Part shown: positions 8,815 to 15,153 of the stretch, piece by piece
Layout of the letters: every line of letters begins with the position of its first letter
Position numbering within the stretch: the stretch's first letter is position 1
Assembly: GCA_010365205.1 (NCBI GenBank)
Contig: JAAFGU010000019.1
Coordinates: 1 to 16,663 of the forward strand
Origin: Aromatoleum sp.
Lineage (GTDB): Bacteria > Pseudomonadota > Gammaproteobacteria > Burkholderiales > Casimicrobiaceae
Direction: 5' to 3'
Length of the DNA: 16,663 nucleotides
Position numbers and translations under genes: made by a program
The notes under the pieces: generated by a model
Told to the model about the DNA's origin: nothing
Databases searched by the model: none
The model's input: only the letters and a program-made list of their open reading frames with translations

Positions 8815-8834
8815 GTTTGCCATATGCGGCAAAC
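8815..8834 (-). terminator. Hairpin just after the stop of beta-propeller copy 3
   Basis: A 7-bp perfect stem (GTTTGCC/GGCAAAC) with a 6-nt loop lies 6 bp beyond the stop codon of the upstream gene, on its transcribed side. No T-run follows, so it is at best a weak or Rho-linked terminator or an mRNA 3' stabiliser. The remainder of the 277-bp gap to the GtrA-like gene (8564-8840) shows no convincing gene or promoter. Confidence 0.35.
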
Positions 8835-8840
8835 CGCGGC

Positions 8841-11354
8841 CTACTGCGCCAGCGCTGCCGGATATACCGCGTAGCGAATGCCTTCGTAGACGAACTGCGG
8901 GAAGTGCTGCCGCACGTACAGCACCTCGTCGTCCGAACTCGTGTAGAAGTGCGTGCCGGTGACGGTGTTGAAAAAGCGATGCGCAGGTACGGTGCCGGGC
9001 TCGGAATCGTCGAACGCATAGTAGGCGATCGCCTCGAAGACAAATTGCGGATACGTCGCGAGCACGTGGTCGCGCTCGGCGACGTCGATGGTGTAGAAGT
9101 GGGTGCCGGTGACGGTGTTGAAAAAGCGGAACACCGGTTTCGCCCGCGCCGCATTCGCCGCCAGCGCCCAGAACGCCGTTCCCTCGTCCAGGAAGCTCGG
9201 GTAGTGCGCGAGCACGTACGCGCGCTCGACTGCCGACGCCGTGTAAAAATGCGTGCTCGTCAGCGTGTTGAAGAATCGGTACACCGGCACGAAGCGGCCC
9301 GTCGGATCGGCGGTGAATTCGTGCACGCCGGTGTCGGTCGCCGCAATTAGCGTCGTCCGATCGGTAACGCCCGGGGGACGGCCGAGTTGCAGCGCGTTGA
9401 CGGTGAGCGTCGACGAGCCCGGGACCAGCGTCCAGCTGCCCGCCGTCGTGTTGGCGTAGACCCCGTGCTGCGTGCCGACGTAGATCACGCGCGGCTGCAT
9501 CGACCAATCGACGACGGCGGCGCGCGGTTCGCCATCGGACAGGCCGGCCTCGAGCGAGGTCCACGTCGCGCCGCCGTCGGCACTTTCGCGCACGCGCTGG
9601 CCGAGCGGACCGGCAACGACCATCCGGCGCGAGTCGGCCGGGTCGATGTCAATCGCGCGAATGGTCCCAGCCGTGACGTCGGGAACGTCGGCAAAAAAGG
9701 CGATCTCTCCCCAAGTCGCGCCGCTGTCACCGGATCGCCACAAGCCCGCACCTACTCCTAGCCACACGGTGGTTCCTTGCTGCGGATCGACGGCGATCGC
9801 GTCATAGTTGAGGTAGGCGTTCGGAGCGTCGGCAAATGCCGCACTCCGGTCGAGCCAGCTCTGGCCGCCGTCCTGGCTCACGGCCAATCCGCCCGGAATT
9901 TGCGAGTACCGGCCGAACGCGCTCGGGCCTGCAACATAAAGGATCGTCGGATCGCTCGGCGACGCGACGAACTTGTCGTAATTCGCCGACGGCAGCCGCG
10001 TGAGCGCCTGCCATGCGCCGCTCTCGTCGGTACGCGCGATGCCGTTGCCGTCGCCGAGGAGGTACCACAGCGGCACGCCCGATCCGGGAGACCGATGCGC
10101 GTCGGCGAGCGCTGCGAGGGAACCGAACGGCGGCGAATACGGTGCCGGCAGCGCGAAGCGGTCGTTCCAGATGTTGGCGCCGGCCGCGCGTTCGTACAGC
10201 CGCGAGGCCACCGTCCAGAAAGTCCGACCGCCGGTGAGATAGCCGAAGCGCGGATTGCCGCCCGCGGCGAGCCGTTGCACGCGATCGCCCGGCAGCCCCG
10301 CATTGCGCGGTTCCCAGGTCAGGCCCGCATCGGCGCTGCGCTGGACGCCGTCGACCGAACCGCCGGCATACAAGGTCTCGCCTGATGGGCTGACGGCGAA
10401 CGATTGCACCGCATCGCCACGCGTTAGCCAGAGCGTGCTCCAGGTCGTGCCGGCATCATCGGAGCGGAAGAGACCGGTTTGCGCCAGCACCGTCATCACC
10501 TTCGGACGGCTGCGCTCGATCACCAGCAGCCGCGGGTACGACGGTCCCGGCCCCGGCAACGCAGATCGCCGTGTCCATGTCACGCCGCGATTCTCCGAAA
10601 CGTACAGCGCCGCCGATTCGCCGGTGCCGAAAATATCGCCCACCGCATAGACGCGATCGGCGACGACGGGATCCGCGGCGATCGCCGCGAAGTGGAGTGA
10701 CGGGTCGAGACCCACGCTCACCTGCGGCCACGTCGCGCCGGCGTCGTCGGAACGGAAAAACTGGCCGCCCCCCGCGCTGGCGAAGTAGACGCTCGCCGGT
10801 CGAAATGGATCCAGCGCCAGGTCGTTGCCGGGCCCGGAGGTATTCGGACCCCAGCTCGCGCCATCGTCGCCGCTGGTGTAAACGCCGCCTCCGAACACCA
10901 GCGCGTAAAGCCGCCGCGCAGCGCCCGCCGACACGGCGATGCGATCGAATCCGATTGCGATGCCGGCACAACACGGCACCGCAGCCGGCAGCGCGGCCCA
11001 GGTGACGCCGCCGTCGACGCTTTTCCACAGCTGAGTGCCGCCGAATGCGGAGTAGAGGGTGTTCGGCGCAGTCGGATCCCACGCCATCGCCGACGGATTG
11101 GGCACGGGCCCGGGTTGCCCCGGCACCGCAACATCGATGCGCGACCAGGTCCGTGCGTCGTCGAGCGAGCGGTAGAGTCCGCCTTCGCGTCCGGCGAAGA
11201 CGCGTCCCGCGACCGTCGGATCGGCGGCGAGGAACGTCCAGCCGCCGCGCGGTCCCGTCGTCGTCCACGCGTTGATGCCCGCGTGCGTCACGCTGGCGCG
11301 CGCCGCAAGCGCCATCAGCGCGAATGCGAACCATCGGTGGCAGCGGCGACGCAT
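8841..11354 (-). CDS. Secreted BNR/Asp-box beta-propeller protein with three DUF5648 repeats (copy 3)
   Basis: An 837-residue exported protein. The N-terminus MRRRCHRWFAFALMALAARA with THA before GINAW is a classic signal peptide with an AxA-like cleavage site. The body (about 25-680) has 11-12 Asp-boxes (LYRSLDDARTWSRI, LWKSVDGGVTWAAL, FFRSDDAGATWPQV, LWRSGDSGATWGEI), again a beta-propeller. From residue 689 to the end are three repeats of about 50 residues, each opening with YRFFNT/FRFFNT/HRFFNT and (T)STHFYT or TGTHFYT, the hallmark of the DUF5648 repeat. Unlike copies 1 and 2 this tail lacks cysteines. The ATG at 11354 is preferred to that at 11375 because GGGGA lies 7 nt upstream and it places the signal peptide at the very start. 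It stands 277 bp upstream of the GtrA-like gene on the same strand. Function is unknown. Confidence 0.86.
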   Translation of the reverse strand: MRRRCHRWFAFALMALAARASVTHAGINAWTTTGPRGGWTFLAADPTVAGRVFAGREGGLYRSLDDARTWSRIDVAVPGQPGPVPNPSAMAWDPTAPNTLYSAFGGTQLWKSVDGGVTWAALPAAVPCCAGIAIGFDRIAVSAGAARRLYALVFGGGVYTSGDDGASWGPNTSGPGNDLALDPFRPASVYFASAGGGQFFRSDDAGATWPQVSVGLDPSLHFAAIAADPVVADRVYAVGDIFGTGESAALYVSENRGVTWTRRSALPGPGPSYPRLLVIERSRPKVMTVLAQTGLFRSDDAGTTWSTLWLTRGDAVQSFAVSPSGETLYAGGSVDGVQRSADAGLTWEPRNAGLPGDRVQRLAAGGNPRFGYLTGGRTFWTVASRLYERAAGANIWNDRFALPAPYSPPFGSLAALADAHRSPGSGVPLWYLLGDGNGIARTDESGAWQALTRLPSANYDKFVASPSDPTILYVAGPSAFGRYSQIPGGLAVSQDGGQSWLDRSAAFADAPNAYLNYDAIAVDPQQGTTVWLGVGAGLWRSGDSGATWGEIAFFADVPDVTAGTIRAIDIDPADSRRMVVAGPLGQRVRESADGGATWTSLEAGLSDGEPRAAVVDWSMQPRVIYVGTQHGVYANTTAGSWTLVPGSSTLTVNALQLGRPPGVTDRTTLIAATDTGVHEFTADPTGRFVPVYRFFNTLTSTHFYTASAVERAYVLAHYPSFLDEGTAFWALAANAARAKPVFRFFNTVTGTHFYTIDVAERDHVLATYPQFVFEAIAYYAFDDSEPGTVPAHRFFNTVTGTHFYTSSDDEVLYVRQHFPQFVYEGIRYAVYPAALAQ
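8941..9278 (-). repeat. Three 150-bp-spaced DNA repeats encoding DUF5648 motifs
   Basis: Copies at 8941-8978, 9091-9128 and 9241-9278 encode the FFNT...THFYT core and lie exactly 150 bp apart. The first two are identical over 38 bases except one (GAAGTGCGTGCCGG versus GAAGTGGGTGCCGG); the third is more diverged. This indicates internal duplication within the coding sequence, in phase with the protein repeat. Confidence 0.85.
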
Positions 11355-11361
11355 TCGGAAT

Positions 11362-11366
11362 TCCCC
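11362..11366 (-). promoter_or_regulatory. Ribosome binding site GGGGA for beta-propeller copy 3
   Basis: On the minus strand GGGGA is followed by seven bases and the ATG at 11354. No such site precedes the upstream ATG at 11375, so this supports the shorter protein with its well-formed signal peptide. Confidence 0.4.
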
Positions 11367-11448
11367 AAGCAGCATTTGTAACGCACGGCGCGACAGCCCG
11401 GTGATCGGAACCCGAGCGCACGCTACGCCGTCTCACCTCGGTCTTCAT

Positions 11449-11470
11449 GCTACGCCAGCGGCCGCGTAGC
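11449..11470. repeat. GCTACGC/GCGTAGC hairpin in the divergent intergenic region
   Basis: A perfect 7-bp stem with an 8-nt loop lies between the divergent starts of beta-propeller copy 3 and the FAD oxidoreductase. A further copy of GCTACGC is at 11422-11428. It could be an operator-like site or simply structure in GC-rich DNA; there is no matching regulator gene here. Confidence 0.35.
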
Positions 11471-11499
11471 CTGTAAGCTCTGCCCCATGCAGTACGGCA

Positions 11500-11581
11500 G
11501 GAAGTAGGGTCAGACTCGACTTCCTTGAGCGGCGCGCAGACACGACGGGCGTGCATGGAAGTCGAGTCTGACCCTACTTCC
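11500..11581. repeat. REPIN/BIME-like element: perfect 25-bp inverted repeat with 32-bp spacer
   Basis: The left arm (11500-11524) and right arm (11557-11581) are exact reverse complements over 25 bp. Each arm can also fold on itself: GGAAGT pairs with ACTTCC, then after one mismatch GGGT pairs with ACTC (one G-T), leaving a three-base loop. A GTAG tetranucleotide sits in the arm, as at the foot of many REP sequences. Two inverted REP-like hairpins around a short spacer is the REPIN/BIME layout, mobilised in trans by RAYT (REP-associated tyrosine) transposases; none is encoded in the window. It lies upstream of both flanking genes, so it is not a simple terminator. Confidence 0.7.
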
Positions 11582-11621
11582 GGAGACCGATCGCCGGCCC
11601 CGGCGCGCAATGCCGGGCGAC

Positions 11622-11626
11622 AGGAG
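11622..11626 (+). promoter_or_regulatory. Ribosome binding site AGGAG deciding the TTG start of the oxidoreductase
   Basis: AGGAG is followed by six bases (CAACCT) and TTG at 11633, ideal spacing. The open frame extends upstream to 11525, through one arm of the inverted repeat, but that part encodes nothing family-like. Confidence 0.7.
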
Positions 11627-11632
11627 CAACCT

Positions 11633-13063
11633 TTGGCAAGACCCGAATTCGATCTGGCGGTGATCGGCGGTGGCTCCGGCGGCCTGGTCGTCGCTGCCGG
11701 CGGCGCCGCGCTGGGCGCGAAGGTTGCGTTGGTCGAGAAGGACAAACTCGGTGGCGATTGCCTCTGGACTGGCTGCGTGCCGTCGAAAACACTGATCGAA
11801 TCGGCGCGCGTCGCGTTTCAGATGCGCAACGCCAATCGCTGGGCGCTGACGGCGCACGATCCAAAGCCGGATCTCGCGGCAGTCATGAAGCGCGTCGCCC
11901 GCGTCATCGAGGGGATCGAGCCCAACGACAGCCCGGAGCGGTTTCGCAGCCTCGGCGTCGATGTGATCATCGGCCACGGCCAGTTCGTCGGGCGCGATGC
12001 GTTCGAGGTGAACGGCCGGCGGCTCATCGCGCGCTCGTTCGTCATCGCCACGGGCTCGCGCCCGGCAACGCTGCCGCTCCCGGGACTGGACGGCGTTCCC
12101 TATCTCACCAACGAGACGGTGTTCACGCTGCGCGAGCGCGTGCCGCATCTGATCGTGCTGGGCGCCGGGCCGATCGGTAGCGAACTCGCGCAGGCGTTCC
12201 GGCGTCTGGGCAGCGAGGTCAGCGTCGTCGACATCGCGCCGGTGATTTTGCCGCGCGAGGATGCCGATCTCGCCGGCGTCGTGTTCCGCCAAATGCAGGC
12301 GGAAGGTGTCCGCTACCATCTGGGTGCCTCGGCGGCGCAGGTCGAGCGCACGGTGTCGGGGTTGCGCCTGTTGATCCGCGACAACCAGGGCACGCCGCGG
12401 CCGATCGACGCCACGCATCTCCTGATCGCCGTCGGGCGCAAAGTCAACGTCGAGGGTCTCGGGCTCGACGCGGCGGGCGTCGAGGTCGATCAGGGACGCA
12501 TCGTGTTGCGCGAAGGCCTGCAGACGACCAACCGCAACGTCTATGTCGTCGGCGACGTTGCCGGCGGCTACCAGTTCACCCACCTGGCCGAGCACCACGC
12601 CGGCATCGTGCTGCGACAGACGATCTTCCGGATGACCTGGGCGAAACCGGCTGCGGTGATCCCTTGGTGCACGTTCACCGACCCCGAGCTCGCGCGGGTC
12701 GGATTGTCCGAAACGGAGGCGAGGAAGTCAGGCGTCGCGCACCGCGTCTACCGCTTCCCGTTCGCCGACATCGATCGCGCGCGCGCCGGAGGCGAAACCG
12801 AAGGCATGGCCAAGATCGTGACCAGCCCGCGCGGCAAGCTGCTGGGTGCCGCCGTCGTCGGCTCGCATGCCGGCGAAATCATCGCCGAGTACGCGCTGGC
12901 GCTGTCTCAGGGCCTGTCTGCGAGCGACCTCTCCGACACCATCCACGTCTACCCGACGCTCGCGCAGATCAATCGCCGCGTCGCCGACCAGCGGCGCAAC
13001 GAAGGGCTGACGCCTGCGGCAAAAAAATGGATCCGGCGCATCTTCCGTCTGCGGGGATCTTGA
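11633..13063 (+). CDS. Class-I FAD-dependent NAD(P)-disulfide oxidoreductase (MerA/Lpd-like)
   Basis: A 476-residue flavoprotein. In order: FAD-binding FDLAVIGGGSGG (about 6-17), redox disulfide GGDCLWTGCVPSKTL (C43, C48), IATGSRP (about 139-145), NAD(P)-binding VLGAGPIGSELAQ (about 176-188), VGDVAGG (307-313), and a dimerisation domain from about 340. The C-terminal motif reads HVYPTLAQ where lipoamide dehydrogenase and glutathione reductase have a catalytic HPT...E, so the usual His-Glu base is replaced by Tyr and Gln. It also lacks the heavy-metal domain and C-terminal cysteine pair of true mercuric reductase. The substrate is therefore unknown. The TTG start is set by AGGAG six bases before it; FDLAVIGGG then falls at the expected distance from the N-terminus. 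It is followed after one base by a TVP38-type membrane gene, a common pairing for this subfamily, suggesting electron transfer linked to that membrane protein or to arsenic metabolism downstream. Confidence 0.87.
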   Translation: MARPEFDLAVIGGGSGGLVVAAGGAALGAKVALVEKDKLGGDCLWTGCVPSKTLIESARVAFQMRNANRWALTAHDPKPDLAAVMKRVARVIEGIEPNDSPERFRSLGVDVIIGHGQFVGRDAFEVNGRRLIARSFVIATGSRPATLPLPGLDGVPYLTNETVFTLRERVPHLIVLGAGPIGSELAQAFRRLGSEVSVVDIAPVILPREDADLAGVVFRQMQAEGVRYHLGASAAQVERTVSGLRLLIRDNQGTPRPIDATHLLIAVGRKVNVEGLGLDAAGVEVDQGRIVLREGLQTTNRNVYVVGDVAGGYQFTHLAEHHAGIVLRQTIFRMTWAKPAAVIPWCTFTDPELARVGLSETEARKSGVAHRVYRFPFADIDRARAGGETEGMAKIVTSPRGKLLGAAVVGSHAGEIIAEYALALSQGLSASDLSDTIHVYPTLAQINRRVADQRRNEGLTPAAKKWIRRIFRLRGS

Positions 13064-13064
13064 G

Positions 13065-13790
13065 GTGACAGATCGCAGCGACACGCCCTCATCGGCCTCC
13101 GGCAAACCGTGGATCAGGATCGCGCTCGCCGCCACTCTGGCCGCCGTGGTCGCACTGTTCTTTGTACTCGGCGGGCCGAAGTACTTCACGCTGGACGCGG
13201 TCAAGGCGCACCGCGACGCACTGCTTCGCCTCACCGAATTGCATTACGGCGCCGCGCTGGCGATCGCGTTCCTCGTCTATGTCACCGCGGTCTCGTTCAG
13301 CCTGCCGGTGGGGCTCCTGATGTCGCTGACCATCGGCTTCCTCTTCGGCCGCTGGGTCGGCACCGCGGTGGTCGTGCTCGCGGCGACGGTCGGTGCGACG
13401 ATCGTGTTTCTCGCCGCGCGTTATCTGTTCGCCGACATGGCGCGGCGGCGGATGGGTGAACTCGGCCGCAGAATCAACGCCGGTTTCACCGCCAACGCGT
13501 TTCACTACATGCTGTTCCTGCGCCTCCTGCCGCTGTTCCCGTTCTTCCTGGTCAATCTCGCACCCGCCCTCACCGACATTCCGGTGCGGACGTTCACGCT
13601 GGCCACACTGGTGGGCATCGTGCCGCTGACCTTCGTGTTCGTGAATTTCGGTCATTCGCTCGGTCGCCTCGACTCTCTGTCCGGGCTGTTGTCGCCCGAA
13701 ACGCTGGCCGCGTCCACGCTGCTGGGACTGGCCACGCTGACGCCGATCCTGTGGAAGAAATTCGGATCCGGGAATCGCGGGAACACGTAG
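13065..13790 (+). CDS. TVP38/TMEM64 (VTT/SNARE-associated, DedA-like) inner-membrane protein
   Basis: A 241-residue protein with about six hydrophobic segments: one near residues 17-35, then 64-83, 84-117, 146-165, 172-193 and 213-227. The family core is visible: FSLPVGLLMSLTIGFLFG followed by ATVGATIVFLAARYLF and then FLRLLPLFPFFLVNLAPAL, the re-entrant-loop region of VTT proteins. DedA/VTT proteins are linked to lipid scrambling or transport and membrane homeostasis. It starts with GTG one base after the oxidoreductase TGA, so the two are almost certainly co-transcribed and perhaps translationally coupled. Position upstream of arsS suggests a possible role with arsenic-containing or other lipids, but that is inference. 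Confidence 0.88.
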   Translation: MTDRSDTPSSASGKPWIRIALAATLAAVVALFFVLGGPKYFTLDAVKAHRDALLRLTELHYGAALAIAFLVYVTAVSFSLPVGLLMSLTIGFLFGRWVGTAVVVLAATVGATIVFLAARYLFADMARRRMGELGRRINAGFTANAFHYMLFLRLLPLFPFFLVNLAPALTDIPVRTFTLATLVGIVPLTFVFVNFGHSLGRLDSLSGLLSPETLAASTLLGLATLTPILWKKFGSGNRGNT

Positions 13791-13840
13791 AGAAGATTGT
13801 TGTCCATGTCGGCTGGACACCTGTCATGCGACACCGATAA

Positions 13841-13930
13841 AATCCGTACCGCGCGGGCTGGCGCCCGTTCCTGGTGGGCGTTGTCGTCAACCTGACCCTG
13901 ATGTTCGCGTTCGGCGCAGTATTGGCCTGA
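13841..13930 (+). pseudogene. Orphan C-terminal fragment of a polytopic membrane protein
   Basis: Between an in-frame TAA at 13838-13840 and a TGA at 13928-13930 lies a 29-codon stretch including WRPFLVGVVVNLTL and ending MFAFGAVLA. It looks like the last membrane helix of a transporter. There is no start codon at its head and no upstream coding continuation, so it is best read as a decayed remnant. The parent family is not recognised. A chance hydrophobic frame is the main alternative. Confidence 0.35.
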
Positions 13931-14031
13931 TGCTGGCAGGGTTTTACCCGGACGGCGGCCGGGCTGAATACGGCGCCCGATACGGTGGCGGATAAAAACG
14001 TGACCGATGAAAGCTGACCGGGCCCGAGCTT

Positions 14032-14040
14032 TGCTATGCT
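14032..14040 (+). promoter_or_regulatory. Possible extended -10 promoter upstream of arsS
   Basis: TGC directly followed by TATGCT resembles an extended -10 element. No good -35 hexamer lies at 16-18 bp spacing. It is about 130 bp before the arsS start and would drive arsS and the fused glycosyltransferase separately from the oxidoreductase/TVP38 pair. Confidence 0.3.
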
Positions 14041-14091
14041 GAGCGACGCCGGCTGACGCCGGGGGCCGTGGTCGCCGTCACGATGCTGCGC

Positions 14092-14145
14092 GCCGTCTTT
14101 GCCGTCTTTGCCGTCTTCGCACTCTTCGCCGGTTTCGCCTTCTTC
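14092..14145 (+). repeat. Six degenerate 9-bp tandem repeats just upstream of arsS
   Basis: Units read GCCGTCTTT, GCCGTCTTT, GCCGTCTTC, GCACTCTTC, GCCGGTTTC and GCCTTCTTC. In one frame from an ATG at 14083 they encode AVF-AVF-AVF-ALF-AGF-AFF, a hydrophobic run. That frame then runs out of register through arsS, so it is not called as a gene. Confidence 0.75.
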
Positions 14146-14170
14146 ATTAGCCTCCTGCCATCGGGCTTTC

Positions 14171-15133
14171 ATGCACGCGACGCTCCGTCTTCTGCAAGAG
14201 TCCGATTTCCCGCCGCTGGCGCGCCGCGCCGTCGATACGCTGCAGGTGAACCTTGGCTACACGTGCAACCAGGCTTGCCTGCACTGCCACGTCAACGCGA
14301 GCCCCGAGCGCAAGGAGATGATGGGCCGGGAGACGATCGATCAAGTCCTCGCCGTACTGCGGGCGCGCGGGCTGCGCACGCTCGACGTGACGGGCGGCGC
14401 GCCTGAACTCAATCCGCACTTTCGCCATCTCGTCGCACAAGCGCGAAGGCTTGGCGCGCGAGTGATCGACCGCTGCAACCTGACGATTCTGAACGAGCCG
14501 GGGTTCGAGGATCTTCCCGAGTTCCTCGCCGGGCAACGCGTCGAAGTAACGGCGTCGCTGCCCTGTTACTCCCGGGAAAACGTCGACCGGCAGCGCGGCG
14601 AACACGTATTCGAATCGTCGATCCTCGCGCTGCGCAAACTCAACGCGCTCGGTTACGGACGCGAAGGCACCGGGCTATCGCTCAATCTCGTCTACAACCC
14701 GCAGGGGCCGAACCTGCCGCCGGCGCAGCCTGCCTTGAAGGCCGCGTACGTACGCGAGCTGAATGATAATTTCGGCATCGTCTTCAACGAACTCTTCACG
14801 CTGGCCAACATGCCGATCGCGCGCTTCGGCTCGACGCTGGTGACGCAGGGCAAATTCGCGAGCTACATGGCGACGCTGCGCGGCGCGCACAATCCCGCCA
14901 ATCTCGACGGCGTCATGTGCCGGTCGCTGGTCTCGGTCGACTACCGCGGTTATCTGTACGACTGCGACTTCAACCAGATGCTGGGCATCCCGCTGGTTGT
15001 CGCCGGCAAGCCCCGGCTGCACCTGACCGATCTCTTGGAGGCCGAGCTCGACGGCGCGCCGATCGCCGTTGCCGACCACTGTTACGGTTGCACGGCGGGC
15101 CAGGGATCGAGCTGCGGCGGCGCGCTCACCTGA
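14171..15133 (+). CDS. arsS: Arsenosugar biosynthesis radical SAM enzyme ArsS
   Basis: A 320-residue radical SAM protein. The 4Fe-4S/SAM motif CNQACLHC (C32, C36, C39) lies in LGYTCNQACLHCHVNASPER, with the SAM-contacting TGGAPELNPHF near residues 75-85. The C-terminal half has the family's extra cysteines: MCRSLV, YLYDCDFNQMLG and HCYGCTAGQGSSCGGA, likely an auxiliary cluster or substrate site. The family (radical SAM/Cys-rich, formerly DUF3641) includes selenoproteins; here all positions are cysteine and no in-frame TGA is seen. ArsS acts after arsenic methylation, joining dimethylarsenic to the 5'-deoxyadenosyl group on the way to arsenosugars. The ATG at 14171 is chosen because family similarity begins there (MHATLRLLQ); the frame stays open to 14099 but with a non-family Ser/Pro-rich lead. 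The ribosome site is weak. The fused glycosyltransferase follows 20 bp downstream. Confidence 0.92.
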   Translation: MHATLRLLQESDFPPLARRAVDTLQVNLGYTCNQACLHCHVNASPERKEMMGRETIDQVLAVLRARGLRTLDVTGGAPELNPHFRHLVAQARRLGARVIDRCNLTILNEPGFEDLPEFLAGQRVEVTASLPCYSRENVDRQRGEHVFESSILALRKLNALGYGREGTGLSLNLVYNPQGPNLPPAQPALKAAYVRELNDNFGIVFNELFTLANMPIARFGSTLVTQGKFASYMATLRGAHNPANLDGVMCRSLVSVDYRGYLYDCDFNQMLGIPLVVAGKPRLHLTDLLEAELDGAPIAVADHCYGCTAGQGSSCGGALT

Positions 15134-15153
15134 CGGCGTTGGCACCCGCTTCG

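Larger units (their letters stand above)
13791..14170. other. 380-bp intergenic region, scar-like
   Basis: No intact gene is seen. From left to right it holds a TGTCCA/TGGACA inverted repeat (13801-13819) and a TGTC/GACA palindrome (13822-13833), an orphan membrane-protein C-terminus (13841-13930), a CCGGC/GCCGG mini-hairpin (14049-14062), a possible extended -10 promoter (14032-14040) and six 9-bp repeats (14092-14145). The mix suggests decay of a former gene or insertion between TVP38 and arsS. Confidence 0.5.

Noticed and set aside
8564..9154. N-terminal extension of the GtrA-like frame to 9154
   Set aside because: The extension is Arg/Ser/Thr-rich, lies antisense-in-register through the end of beta-propeller copy 3 and exceeds the GtrA family length.
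8941..9278. CRISPR-like regularly spaced repeats
   Set aside because: The 150-bp period is in coding phase and corresponds exactly to 50-residue protein repeats.
11500..11581. Inverted repeat as a Rho-independent terminator
   Set aside because: Genes on both sides point away from it, so no transcript would end there, and no T-run follows either arm.
11525..11632. Upstream extension of the oxidoreductase to 11525
   Set aside because: It passes through the inverted repeat arm and encodes no family sequence; the AGGAG-TTG start at 11633 is better.
11510..12598. 362-codon minus-strand open frame opposite the FAD oxidoreductase
   Set aside because: It mirrors a protein with all class-I oxidoreductase motifs and has shadow-type composition.
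14068..14406. 112-codon plus-strand open frame overlapping the arsS start
   Set aside because: Only the first 30 or so codons look protein-like, because of the 9-bp repeats; the rest is an out-of-frame shadow of arsS.
15080..15133. Selenocysteine in ArsS
   Set aside because: Some relatives are selenoproteins, but the cysteine-rich C-terminus here uses Cys codons and the TGA at 15131 follows a complete family C-terminus.
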